Source: Punica granatum
Taxonomy: Eukaryota > Streptophyta > Magnoliopsida > Myrtales > Lythraceae
Direction of reading: 5' to 3'
Assembly: GCF_007655135.1 (NCBI RefSeq)
Contig: NC_045130.1
Coordinates: 39,986,605 to 40,050,604 of the forward strand
Length of the DNA stretch: 64,000 nt
The notes under the pieces are model-generated. The model made no database searches. It saw only the letters and a program-made list of their open reading frames with translations, and was not told the origin of the DNA. The number at the start of each line of letters is the position of its first letter. Within the stretch, counting starts at the first letter, position 1. Below, piece after piece: positions 44,778 through 56,268 of this stretch. Made by a program: the position numbers and the translations under genes.

Positions 44778-47700
44778 TCAGGCATTAGGCTCAGCATCCC
44801 GAGCAAGCCTCCTCCTCTGTTGATGCTCTGCGACTTTATAGTCCACCACCTCCCGGAACAAGTTCGGGTCAAGCATGCAATTTTCGCTTCCATAAACAGC
44901 AGCTTGCACGCTAGCCATCAGCTTAGCTATTTCTCTTCCAGAGAAACCTTCGGTTTTGGCTGCTGCTTCCCTAATCACATCATCAGTCAATCCCTTGATC
45001 TCAATCTTCTGTTGTGGTTTCTTGAACAAGTTCCTCAACCACCCAGATTTCCTGGATCCTGCTTGAGCTATGTACTTGTCCAGGTACAGCTTCAGGAGCT
45101 TGAAGCGTTCCTTTTCTCCAGGCAAGGGGAACTCAAGGGCTTCATCGATTCGATCTGCCACAGCTGAATCAAGATCCCCAGGTCGGTTTGTTGCGAGAAC
45201 AAGGACTGTGTCTTTTGATTGGTCTCCTGTGCGGAAGAGAAGCGCATTCAGTGCACTTCTTTGAGCCTCGCTCATGTAGGTTTTGTTTCGCCTGCAGTTT
45301 TAGGGAGAACATTCAAGCCTCTGAATTGAAATACTTCACCATATTAGGAATGTCAAAAAGACCTTCTAATCCTCGATCTAAGATTGCAGAAACTTATACA
45401 ACCCAAGGAGACATAGAGGCTTCCTCCAGGGTCAATCATCTATGACTTACACTAGAACAGGAGAGAAATGATTTCAAACATATTGGTATGAGGGAACAGC
45501 AAACCAACTAATGATAAAACAAAAATAAGACTTGTGGTCAATTAAACCGGGAGCAAACCTAACAAGGAGAAGTGAAATATGGAGGCCAGACTGCCAAAGT
45601 TCAGTGACTGGAATGAAAACAAGTCGTGGCCTCTGTAAAGAGTCGGGAGATGATGATCAGATACAGAGGGGGTTTGCTTCTTGCGATCAGCTTTTTTACA
45701 GAGAAATGAGATCACTGATCCTATCTACCATCAAAGTGGGAGACCCTCTGTTATCAATGACCCAACTGACTTGACCAGTGAAACATGCATGGAATTCAGA
45801 AAACTAAATCCAGCATTCTGTATTGCATGGAAGATACACTTAGGCAATTAATATTCTAAAATAGAGGCTGCATACGACTTACTCGCACAAAAATGCATCT
45901 GCTTCGTCGATAAAAAGCAGCAGTCCCCTGCGAGACTTCTTAGCCCAGTCAAAAAGCTGATGTATCTTTGTAACTGCTTGAGGTCCCAACGGAGCAACAT
46001 CGCCACCCGTCATCAATGCATAATCCAATCCCTGATAACGAGTGTCTCAAGCTTAGGAAACAAGAGCGAGCAGAGGGGGTTGGGGTGATTCTTGGTCAAA
46101 AAACAGCAAGCAAATTCTTAAACTAATCAATACTACAGGAAAATATAATCTACAACTAGAGACAGACATCCGCAAAATAAAGGCACAGAATCCATACTGA
46201 TCGGTTCGCCAACTCCCTAGCAGCCATTGTTTTTCCTGTTCCCGGGGGACCGTAGAAGAGCATGTTGCGAAATGGGGCCTGGTGGGACTTTGTATTAGCA
46301 GTAGCACCTGCTAGCTGTTGTATTCTTTTCTGAAGAGGACAGTTTAATATCACGTCGCCAAATCCTTTCCCATTATGCGAACTGGATCCCTTATCAACTG
46401 GACGTGTTATATTGCTCATATATCGTTTAAATATGCCCGACCAAGGGTACCTCCCACGAGAAGATTCTCTGATAAGTGACGGTTGCCCCAATATTCTATC
46501 CACGTAACTCCATATCACCCTTGCACCTTCTCTGCATTAGAGAATAGAGAAATCATGAGACGATTTATAAAAAAGGAGCATCATACAGGATTGTATCGAA
46601 AACTTAATTAGAATCAGACATATTCTATGCGTTTTAAGGTGTAGATATATGTCCCATTTCTTCTCAAGCATGACAACTGCCTGACAAAATTATATGCTGG
46701 ACATTCCAATTCACCATAATCATACATTGGACTAGCCCAGAGATATTTTCAGCTTTGAGAAATGATGAGGTTCCAAAGATAAACCATCTGCCAAATTCAA
46801 CATCTAGGAACAATTACAACATTTAACAGTATGATCAACAGACAAAGCTCTTATTATTTATCTTCTCACTCCAAGGTTAAATGTTTCCATACCTTGTTGT
46901 GTAGATTCCAGCAGCTAGAGCTGTTACCCCACCAACAGCTACCACCAACTTATTTTGATCAGTCAGAATTGCACGTAAACCACCTAGAGAATATTAATTG
47001 TCATCAGTAAGCCTTATCATCTAGGGTGGCAGGAAACAAATTGCAAATATGGGAGGCCAAATAGAGAGACAGAAAGATGAAGAACAGATAGTAGCAGAAT
47101 CGAGAATAATAGCCAGTCGAACGCCTTCTTTTAGCAGAAAAGCTTCATTTCATACCTCCAATATGGTCAAAAGTTGTATTTATGGCAGCAATCCATTTTT
47201 CTCTCTCTGCATTGGCACGATCTACTAGCATGCGCCTGTTGACCTCTTCAGCTAACTTAGCTTCATGAGCTCTGCCTTCAGCTTCAGCCATAGCCCTGAC
47301 TCTAATTGTTTCCCGCTCTATCTGAGCCTTCTCTCTCTCCGTCTGACGTTGTTGAGCCTGAATTTGCTCTTCAGTTGCCCGTCGTGCTTGCTCCTGCCGG
47401 ATTGATGATTCTTCTTGCAGTTTCACGAGCTCTTGATTCCTTGCCCTTTGATATTCATTTTCTGCCTGCAAAGATCTGAATAGTTTAATTTCATTTTGAC
47501 AGAGATTTTGTTCAAACCAAAGAGATAGTTTGCATGGTACATGCCTGCATTCTCTTCCTTGCCAATTCATCCTCATAACGAGCCATTTGCGTCTTTGTTT
47601 GCGCTTGAAAATTTGCAAGCTTCTTTTGCTCATCATACACTACTCTTTGCCTCTCCTACCAATGGAAGAAAAATCAGATGTCAAAGCCAAAAACAAGAGA

Positions 47701-48740
47701 AGCTACTTCGCTGTGAAACATGACTAGTATCAGACAACACATCACAGGCACTCATACTTATTCATCATGGCGTTTTTCTTTTAAATGTCCACAAAGAGAG
47801 GGGCATAGAATCATGAGCTTACAGTTTCAGCTTGAGCTTGCATTGCCTTAAACTCAGCAGCCTTTGTACCAAACTCTGCAAGCCTCGTTTCTTCTTGCTT
47901 CTTCATGAGTTCAAACACCTTAATCAAAGCCAATCCATCTGTTAGGTCCTCTATGAACAAATAACAAGTAACTGCCCTTGTTGATCTTGATAAGTCTTAG
48001 AAATCAAATTTGCAAATATGAAAACCAAATGTGTGTAGTACAAGTAAAATATTAAGTAATGGCTAGTAAATCAGAAGCCTTAGACCATCTATGCCTTTCA
48101 TGGTCCAAAGTAGAACCTTTAGACTATTCTAACCAGGAAATTTCCACTACAGAAAGATAGAAAGGGTGACTCAGTATTCAACATCGGCAGCAGATATGCT
48201 CAAAGTAAGGAACATTATACAAAAAGCAAACACCAGGAGATGCTTGGCTACAGCCTCTCAAAGTCCACCCACGATGTGGGGGCTGCAATAGCAAGCATGT
48301 CTATATAGCACCCAATGAATGAATACAAGGAAGTAACTGGTAAATCCTCAGAGGACAAACATTAGAAAATCACAAAAAAAATTTGTCAACTTCATGATAG
48401 AAACTGGTGAGAGAGCCCCAACCTTTTTGGCATTAGAAGAAGCGTTGATCTCCCGGAGAGCCTTAGCACCCCGCTCCAAGGCCTCGGGGTCGAACCCAGC
48501 TGAAGTAGTCCTCGGGTTGTCATTACGAACCTTGGGCGGAGAAGATTCATTTCCCGGAGAGTCAGGCAGGGGAGATTGCTTGGCAGGTGAAGCAGAAGCA
48601 GGTGGAGCGCCGCCGGGCGAGGGAGGAGAGGTGGAGAATGGATTGAAGCTGAAAGGGCCATCAGCGTGAGCAGTGGTAGAGCCGAAGGAAGCAGTGGCGG
48701 CTAAGGCCGACATTAGACCAAATGCATAGGTCTTGGCCAT
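44778..48740 (-). CDS. ATAD3: ATAD3-like mitochondrial AAA ATPase
   Basis: Eight exons in transcript order, 48423-48740, 47823-47918, 47545-47655, 47156-47465, 46893-46983, 46198-46531, 45883-46031 and 44778-45291, join in phase to give 640 residues. ATAD3 proteins span the mitochondrial inner membrane and help organise nucleoids and inner-membrane contacts. The order is a Pro/Ser-rich N-terminus, a long charged coiled coil (about 90-280), a hydrophobic segment [18 protein letters not shown] (about 289-307) and one AAA module. Walker A is GPPGTGKT at 403-410 and Walker [12 protein letters not shown] around D462/E463; the sensor region contains [19 protein letters not shown]. Intron 3 has a GC donor (CAG then GCATGT): only that position joins KRMQ to AENEYQ in frame. 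The gene is tail to tail with NDUFS6. Confidence 0.95.
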
Positions 48741-48942
48741 GTCTTCTGAAAGTGAGCACAGAGAATTCGATGGCAGAAGACGGGAAGATGGCTAACGCCG
48801 CTGCAATTGGCCAAAACAGAATTATCTGAAAGTGTGATTAAGCAGAGGGCGAGAGGATCATAATTTCTCCATCCCCAGCTCTGCTACTGTTGGCTTGAAG
48901 GTTAAGGAAGGAAGCCGCCGGACACCTCCGTCCATGTATGTA

Positions 48943-48945
<3 letters not shown>

Positions 48946-48971
<26 letters not shown>
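48946..48971. repeat. TA dinucleotide microsatellite
   Basis: About thirteen AT/TA units lie some 200 bases before the ATAD3 start codon. Confidence 0.9.
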
Positions 48972-48977
<6 letters not shown>

Positions 48978-49527
48978 TAGACTGAGAAGGAACGAAGAAG
49001 GAAGGAAACCGTACTGTAACCAAAGGGTCGGAGGAGAGAGGCGAACGCCAGAGGTTTTTGTAGGGTTTTTCGAGATTTTCCGGCGTGGGTTCGGTTTGGT
49101 TATGGCGGTTTGGCCCCGGTCTGGCGGTCTGATCAGACCAAAATGTAGTGGTGGGAAAGGACCGTTTCGTCCGACCGATTTTTTATGTTCATTCAGGCCG
49201 CTCAGCTTCCCTTTCACAGCACCATCCAGCGTACCTCCTCGGGAAGGTAACGAGTTAATTAAGAGTAACTCGTCCAGTAGTCTTTGAAATTCCTTAGAGT
49301 CATCGGAGTAATTTTAATGTGATTATCTATTTCGTGCGCCTCGGGATTCGCGAGCTGTGAAAATTAATCCGGTGAAGCCTCGACACCCCGAGTCAAGATA
49401 AAAAAAACTAGTCAAGTAGTCTGCGTTGCATAAATTTTTATAGGATTTTTCACAATTTTCTAGGGTGGGTTTTGTTTTTCTGTTAATTTTTATGACAATT
49501 TTGTTGGAAAATTCGACCGGGTCTCAC

Positions 49528-49872
49528 TTGATCAATTTTCGTGTACCACGTTGGCAAAAAACATTATAATCCATGAAAAATGTGATATGATGCAAGGAGT
49601 GATACAAGATTAAAAGTTAGTGCTTTTCCATGCAATTTTTCAAAAGTCGTGCTAAAAATGATGCAAGGTGTATAATTCATTTTTTTTAATGAAATTAAAG
49701 GCCCCATGCAATCAGCTTCCAAGTGCCACATTGGCAAAAATCAATAAAATCGATGAAAAATTGACGTCGCGCTAAATATGCCACAAAATTATTAATTGGT
49801 GCTTTCTTCTACGATTTTTAAAAATTCATACTATAAATGATACAAAGTGTAAAATTTGTCTTTTTTAATTAA
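49528..49872. repeat. Diverged direct duplication, period about 180 bases
   Basis: The phrases CCACGTTGGCAAAAA and GCCACATTGGCAAAAA end at 49560 and 49740. GATGCAAGGTGTA (near 49660) and GATACAAAGTGTA (near 49838) recur at the same distance, as do GTGCTTTTCCATGC and GTGCTTTCTTCTAC. The two copies are clearly related but diverged. Confidence 0.55.
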
Positions 49873-50258
49873 CCCATTATTCATTATTCATTAATAGTTT
49901 ATCTAATATGTAAATACATATAAAAATAATCGTTCACTGGTATAACGGAAAATAATATTTATGTGTCAATTTATTCAAATAAAAGAAATTATCGTGAAGT
50001 CATGAACTTTCTCTTATATAAATATATAAAAGATATGGAACTCGTGCATTACATGAAATAGAACATAAACATAAAGTTTGAAGAATCCAAAAAATTTATA
50101 AAAATTTATGTGTGTGAAATAAAAAAGTTGAAAAACTCACATGTCTGCAAAAAATTGAAGAACGCGCATTCAATCAATATATTTTTTTCATAGCCGGATT
50201 GGTCACATATTATGTGTGAAAATTGCGCTATTTATAATGTATTATACAAAAAATAATA

Positions 50259-50659
50259 AAGGTTATTACGTCAGATATCTCATGATTTCACCGGTTTCTC
50301 AAATCTATAATAAAGATTACTCAAAAAGACATATAATTTACATCTTGCTTCAAATCTATCGTGTCGTCAATGAAACCTAAGTGGGCTCCAAACCTATTCC
50401 ATTATTATAATTTTTTCTCAAATTTATCCCATAGTTTTATTTTTTTTCCTCAAATCTATCATGGGACAAAGGGCCACAATGGTAATGATGGGCCCACTAA
50501 CATTCCACGTCAGCAATACCGTTAAATGTTAATGGGGAAATTAACACCATAATAGATTTGGAATCATATGTAAATCATGGGCCTTTCTAGGTGATTGCTA
50601 AACCATGAGATATATTTGAGAAATCGGTGATACAATAGGATATCTAACATAATAACCCC
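50259..50659. mobile_element. Short MULE-like element with inverted repeats and probable 9-base target duplication
   Basis: The left arm (GGTTATTACGTCAGATATC, from 50261) and the reverse complement of the right arm (GGTTATTATGTTAGATATC, from 50657) match well and stay related for about 100 bases inward (CACCGGTTTCTCAAAT versus CACCGATTTCTCAAAT). AAAATAATA at 50250-50258 and AAAATAGTA at 50660-50668 fit a 9-base target duplication with one change. The element has about 400 bases and no coding capacity. Confidence 0.6.
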
Positions 50660-50867
50660 AAAATAGTATAGATAACACATTGTATCTATGATTCTATACC
50701 TATAAAAAAACGATGTAATTTGCTTTTTGAAAAGTAAATATAAAAAATATTATATTTACGAAAAATATGTTCTAATTTATTTTTTGAAAAGCATGATCTT
50801 ATATATTTGTTTTGTTTGAATCTTTTTAATAAATATTTTTTCTTCTTAAAATACAAAAGAATTGAGA

Positions 50868-51540
50868 AAATGACGTCTGATCCCACAAATCTATATTTGT
50901 GTGTTGTAAAAAATTTGAAAACTAAATTAAAATTTTGTTTTCTATAAAAGATCAAAATATAAGAAATAATGTTTGGTCCATAAATCTCTCTCTATATATA
51001 TGTCGTAAAAATTTTAATAATTAAAAATTTTAATATGAAAGGCTAAAGAAAGAGAAAATAATGACCGATTCCATAAATTTATATTTAAATATTTAGAAAA
51101 TTAGAAAAAATATACTAAAAGCTCAAAAAATAGAGAAAAAAACCAATTCGCAATGTCCATATTCTAAGGCCATCTACATAAATTTCTCTTTCATATTTCA
51201 AAATATTCAAGAAATAAAGAAAAACAATTACCAATCTCACAAATCTATATATACATATATGTTATAAAAAAATTTAAAAGTTCATTTTCTAAAAAAAGAG
51301 AAAAAGCAAGAAAATAATGATCACTTCCAAAAGTATGTATTATATATTTTTAAAAATTAAAATTTAAAGCTAAAAAAGCTAAAAAAATAAGAAAATAATG
51401 AGCGGTCCTATAAATTTATGTTCATATATTTTAAAAATAAAAAATAAATGTTAAAGTTATTTTTATAGAAAGTTCAAAAAATCGAGTAACTAATGATTGG
51501 CCCTATATGCTTATATCTTAAAATAGTGTGTTTAAAAAAA
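50868..51540. repeat. Degenerate tandem array, about 90-base units
   Basis: A motif like AGAAAATAATGA, then a G/TCC word, then ATAAATTTATAT recurs near 50871, 50969, 51060, 51143 (weak), 51228, 51318, 51398 and 51491. The spacings are about 80-98 bases. Units are joined by A-rich stretches with AAAAATTTAAAA words. Confidence 0.55.
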
Positions 51541-51774
51541 GGAAAAAAATTAATTCAACATACGAGTATTCTGAGTTCACTTGACTCCACCCACCATATT
51601 ATTACTTTTACCTATTGAAAGAGTAAAAGGATTTTTCAGAAACTTCAAGAAAATTTTCAATTTACGTGTTAATAATAAATACACATAAAATTATTAATTT
51701 TGTTTTTTTGTTAATAGGGGATCAATAGAATATCACTTACAGAGATGATTATTTTCAATATAATATTTAGGACT

Positions 51775-52143
51775 TGTAAAATACCATTGGGTCTATAAGC
51801 AATTGGGCAAATCTCCAACTAATAAGCTCGAGCTGATAGGTTGTGGTACCCAATCACTTATAAACCTGTGGATTTCTCTTCAGTTTTTTCGTATAGGACA
51901 ATATGTCTGAACACCCGCCCTCACGTGGCAACGTGAGTTCACGCTTGAGCTAGACTAAGATGAGGAGCAATTTGGAGCTCACACGTGCACGCGAAAGCAT
52001 AATTCGCTCTGAAACCATGTAAAATACCATTAGGCCTATAAGCGATTGAGCTCATCTCCAACCCACAAGCTCGAACTGATAAGTTGTGGTATCCAATCAT
52101 TTATAAACTCGTGAATTTCTCTTTAATTTTTTCGTGTGGGACA
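51775..52143 (-). mobile_element. TRIM (terminal-repeat retrotransposon in miniature)
   Basis: Two direct repeats of exactly 126 bases, 51775-51900 and 52018-52143, both start TGTAAAATACCATT and end GGACA. They flank a 117-base interior. Immediately left of the right repeat, GCTCTGAAACCA (52006-52017) is the reverse complement of a primer binding site for initiator tRNA-Met with one mismatch, so the element reads on the minus strand. A purine-rich tract on that strand (51910-51920) borders the other repeat. The repeats differ at about 20 of 126 positions, mostly transitions, so the copy is old. No clear target duplication remains. Confidence 0.7.
52006..52017 (-). other. TRIM primer binding site (initiator tRNA-Met type)
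   Basis: On the minus strand this reads TGGTTTCAGAGC, one base from TGGTATCAGAGC, and it abuts the TRIM long terminal repeat with no gap. Confidence 0.6.
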
Positions 52144-52709
52144 ATGTATTTTAACATGGCTTATATTATATGTTTATATGTTTATATATAGATATATATT
52201 AGATTTTGACTTAATTAGTACCTTGGAGAAATTAACAAATATCGATAAAAATAAAAAAGAAATATTTTCTTACAAATAAATGAAAAATGTAACAATTTAA
52301 TTGGATTTGATAAATCTTGAATTGACTTTATATACAAGTAAATTTTATAAAATTTTTAGCGAATAAAAATCTATCCTAGGCACCGTAAATGCAAGTAGAA
52401 TTTTTTTATCCAAAAGAAAAAACGTAGGATTCGTTCTCTCAAAAACAACGAACAAAACCAATAACTATAAACAGAAAACAAAAGATGGAAGAGAGGAATG
52501 TATAATCTTTCCGAAGTCGTCCATTGGAAGGATTAGAAGGAATGGTTGAACACTTGAAGAAGAAGAGGAAGCCAAAGCCCATAACACCACCGCACTCGTG
52601 TCCTATGTGTATGTGTATTTGCATGTGTTGTATTGTATTGTATGCCGTCCCCGTCTTGCTCAATCCTTCCTATCATCATTGCTTTGCTTTGCGCCTGAGA
52701 ATTTCAACG

Positions 52710-52711
<2 letters not shown>

Positions 52712-52746
<35 letters not shown>
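52712..52746. repeat. GA dinucleotide microsatellite
   Basis: About seventeen GA units lie in the probable promoter or leader of the NAA60 gene. Confidence 0.95.
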
Positions 52747-52750
<4 letters not shown>

Positions 52751-52842
52751 GTTGGGCTTCGTTCCTGAATTTTCTATTCCTCCCCTTTTGCTCTGCTCTG
52801 CTCTCTCTGATCTCTTCCTTGCAGCTCAGAGCTGCTGTCGAG

Positions 52843-54062
52843 GTAACTGCTCCTCTGCTCTGCAACCCCCCTACCCCCCCGACATTTCTTCTTTCCTTTA
52901 TCTATCTGTTTATACTAACTAACTAATGAATTGAATCGAATCGAATCAATTACTCTGAATTTGATGGATCCAGTGGATGTCTATTGCCTAATCAATATTT
53001 TCCATCAGCGTGGGGATGGCTCATCAATTCCGATTCCATTTTTCGTTTCTCCCACGATTGAATTAATTACGGTATTTATGCTGGTGAATGGTTCAAATCT
53101 TTCGGCTTTGGAGAACCATGGCCCCCTTTTATATTAAGGTGATTGAGATGAGATGGGAGGCATAATACCAGCGCCTGTTCGTTCTCAATCCAGATTGATT
53201 CCCAACGTTTCGGCCACCTCGAGCTCGATTCCTTCAATTCCAGTTCCATTTTCAAGCTTTTTCTTTGCACAACCAGACTGAATTTTTGCTACTGCCCCCT
53301 TTTTTTTTTCTTTTTTTTTTGTGAAGACGATCATCATTCAGTCTGTCCTGCAAGTGGAAAATTTGCTCTGCTTACTAGCTTTAGAGGTTAGCCGGAAATT
53401 TATGGTTGAAAGCAGCTTAATGCTTGATAGAGTTAACACTGCTGTGCTCACAAGCATATGATCCTATGGTGGACCCAAAACCAATGATTAGGTTATCTTA
53501 CCTGCGGGGTCGACTTTTCGCCTCAGGGGGGTGGCGGCAGGGGTGGGGGGGGGCGGGCGGGGTGGTTTTTTTATGAAGCAGCTCCCTTTCCTGGGGAGGT
53601 ATGGTTATGGAGACGAAAAATCCTGGTTTTGGTTGCAGTTGCAGTTGCATAGTCCTTTCTTGAGATACTAGCTACGACCTTTGTCTTTGGGTAGATGAGA
53701 GAATTGTTGATCTCTTTTGTCTTCTTGGTCATCGGCTACATAATTATGGTCATTAGCTGTTCACCTGGCCAGATTTGCTTGCATAAGGGAATTCCCGCTA
53801 GTTCGAGGGAGTACCTTCTGAGCACTTGTTGGCACTAAAATACAATCAAAATGCTCCTGCTTGCCCTTGCTAACGTTCAGTTGTTTTCTCCTCCCTGTTC
53901 ATTCTTGTTGTTGGTCACAATTTTTAATTTGCAGTCCACTCATAAATTAAACCAGTACCTGATTACCTTGAAATGTCTCTTTCTATAAATAAATTTCATT
54001 ATGCTAAGTTCTATGTTTTAATCAAAAGATAGTTCTGATTAAAAAAAATATTTACATTTTAG
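52843..54062 (+). other. Probable 5'-leader intron of the NAA60 gene
   Basis: A good donor, CGAG then GTAACT, occurs at 52842/52843 after a CT-rich leader-like stretch. A good acceptor, ATTTTAG, ends at 54062, 73 bases before the first in-frame ATG at 54136. The intervening 1.2 kb shows no coding frame. This is inferred from splice signals only. Confidence 0.45.
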
Positions 54063-54135
54063 CTACAAGCTGCCATCGCATGGCGGTGGTTGACGCAGCA
54101 TAAATGGAAAGGGTGCTTCTTCTAATACTCCGAGC

Positions 54136-55534
54136 ATGTCAAGCCTTTCCTGGGGATTAAAGTCCCAGTCTTCCATGGTCCCAAAAGCCTCTCGACATCC
54201 AAGCATCAGTTTTAGACCCATACAACCTTCTGATCTGGAAATCTTGGAGCGCATTCATGGTGATGTATTTCCTATCAGGTAAACATGCTGGGGCATCAGG
54301 TTTTTTATACTGTTGTTGGCTCCTCATTGCAAACATTGATGAATTCCAGGTATGAATCCGAGTTCTTCCAAAATGTTGTCCACGGACGTGGCATTGTGTC
54401 TTGGGCAGCTGTTGACCGTAGCCGCACTGATGGACGATGTGATGAACTGGTTGGATTTGTTACAGCAAGAATTGTTATGGCAAAAGAGAGCGAGGTGACG
54501 TCCAACTGCATCAGATATGATTTTCTTGCTGATTTCCTTTTTTTGTACTGGTCCAGGAGCTGACTCACTTAACTTTCTCTCCGTTCATTTATTGAGGCAA
54601 CAATTCTCAGTCACTATTGATCTCGCAGATAGTGGATCTTCTTAGTTATGATGCTTCAAAATCAGATCAATCTCTTGTCTACATCTTGACTTTAGGAGTG
54701 GTGGAAAACTATAGAAATTTGGGAATAGGTACAACTTCGTTTTGCATTTCCTTAGAGTATATATCTTTAAGCTTACTATTAATGACTTGATTTGTGCTAT
54801 TTATAGCCACATCGCTTGTTCGTGAAGTTATCAGATATGCCTCAACAATCCCAACTTGTCGTGGAGTTTACTTGCATGTGATCTCTTATAACATTCCTGC
54901 TATCCACCTTTACGAGAAAATGTACTTCAGATGTGTAAGGAGGCTCCATGGTTTCTATCTGATCAATGGTCAACATTATGATTCATACCTGTTCGTCTAC
55001 TACGTGAATGGTGGTCGATCTGCTTGCTCTTTACTGTAAGTGCTGCAATAGTTTTTGTTCTCTTTGCTGGTATATTATTAGAATATTATTCACAAAGCAT
55101 TCCTTCCCTCACCACGAGACAGCAAGATTCTTATGGACATGCTAAAAATCGGGAAAAACTTAGTTCCTGAGTGTCCATGAATGAAATATACTACCTTCCC
55201 AGAAAAAGAAACTGGTAATGATGTTTTTGGATCCTCCAGTCCCCCAATTATAGGGACATTTAGCCACTGATAAGCATAAGCTTATGACATGTTGAAATGA
55301 ACCATCATTTAGAAAAACATGTACCGATTATCCTTTTCTTTCTGCTGCAGAGAGATCGTAGCAGCTTTTTTTGGTTACATGAAGAATGGTTTCAAGTCCT
55401 TTACCGAAAGGTTATGGAGTAATGAAGGGAAGGCTGCCAAATGGCCAAGATATAGAGAGACACGAAGCCTGGTATCAATGCCGCATAATGGGAAAATCCG
55501 CACGACAGAGAGCACTGGTTATGAGCGTGTTTAA
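54136..55534 (+). CDS. NAA60: NAA60/MCC1-type N-alpha-acetyltransferase (GNAT family)
   Basis: Five exons, 54136-54278, 54350-54494, 54629-54728, 54807-55035 and 55351-55534, join in phase to give 266 residues. NAA60 enzymes acetylate N-termini of membrane proteins facing the cytosol; the Arabidopsis relatives are At5g16800 (NAA60) and At3g02980 (MCC1, linked to meiotic crossover control). The GNAT fold shows as FRPIQPSDLEILERIHGDVF at the start, YILTLGVVENY with the acetyl-CoA loop RNLGIA (about 125-130), GVYLHVISYNIPAIHLYEKM and CVRRLHGFYLINGQHYDSYL. The C-terminal segment (EIVAAFFGYMKNGFKSF) may form the amphipathic membrane-binding helix known in NAA60. I chose 54136 because it is the first ATG after an in-frame stop. 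A Copia element lies 424 bases beyond the stop codon. Confidence 0.93.
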
Positions 55535-55958
55535 AGCGGTTCATCTTTTCGTTCTTAATTGCAGCAAGAAGAGAAGAGAAGACAAGACAAGAGAGGAGAA
55601 GAGGAGAGAAGACAGTATGCATACACACAATGCACAATTGTATTGACATTCACTTTGTACATGCTACGCCTCAGCTGCCTTTTTCAGTCTCTCTTACAGT
55701 GCCTTCTGTCCCATAGAAAAAAAAGGTGGTATGTGTTATGTCTGTATTTGATCTGATGATATGTGGCCCTATTCACTTTTGCTGAAATTTATGAACTATA
55801 TTTCACATAATTTAAAGAAAAAGCTTCGTCTAATGGATGGTTTCAGGTTTAATCCGTACCGAATTGTTTGCCTGCTTTCTGTATCTGTAATGAGAGTAAG
55901 CAAATAATCTAAGAGTATAGATGATTATTGTGTGTTTGGCAAATAATCTAAGTCATGG
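55535..55958. other. NAA60 3' flank up to the Copia insertion
   Basis: A purine-rich GAAGA/GAGGA stretch (about 55567-55612) follows the stop codon, in the likely 3' untranslated region. No other gene is seen. Confidence 0.6.
55954..55958. other. Copia target-site duplication, left copy
   Basis: CATGG here is repeated at 60572-60576, directly outside the other long terminal repeat. Confidence 0.95.
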
Positions 55959-56255
55959 TGTTGTTCTCTTTTACTGAAAAACAGCTGAAAAAGAAGAAGC
56001 AGAGTAGAGAGAACGCAGAGAAAAAAAACAGTTCTATTTTTGAGGAAGAAGAATAGGATATACTTTCATTGATTAACTGCATTATATAAAAACAAATGAG
56101 CTGAACAACCTCAGCTTTCTTTTCCCACTAACTTAGCAACAACTTAACTGCTTCCTAAATACATGGCCTAGTGCTATGACTGATTCAACTAAAGCAACTG
56201 AACATTAAAACAAAATATCAAAAATAGAAATTGCAGCCTTGAGACATAACTGACA
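55959..56255 (-). repeat. Copia long terminal repeat (3' LTR in element orientation)
   Basis: 297 bases with TG...CA ends. It appears identical to the copy at 60275-60571, implying very little time since insertion. Confidence 0.95.
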
Positions 56256-56268
56256 AACTCCTCCTGGA
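56256..56268 (-). other. Copia polypurine tract
   Basis: On the minus strand this reads CCAGGAGGAGTT directly before the 3' LTR, the expected place for priming plus-strand synthesis. Confidence 0.7.

Larger units (their letters stand above)
48741..54135. other. Intergenic region between ATAD3 and NAA60
   Basis: No protein gene is seen before the NAA60 leader. Contents: ATAD3 promoter with a TA microsatellite (48946-48971); a 180-base direct duplication (49528-49872); a MULE-like element (50259-50659); a degenerate array of about 90-base units (50868-51540); a TRIM (51775-52143); a GA microsatellite (52712-52746); and a probable NAA60 5'-leader intron. Confidence 0.65.

Noticed and set aside
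44441..44893. Small open frames downstream of the ATAD3 stop codon
   Set aside because: They fall in the ATAD3 3' region or are antisense shadows of its last exon.
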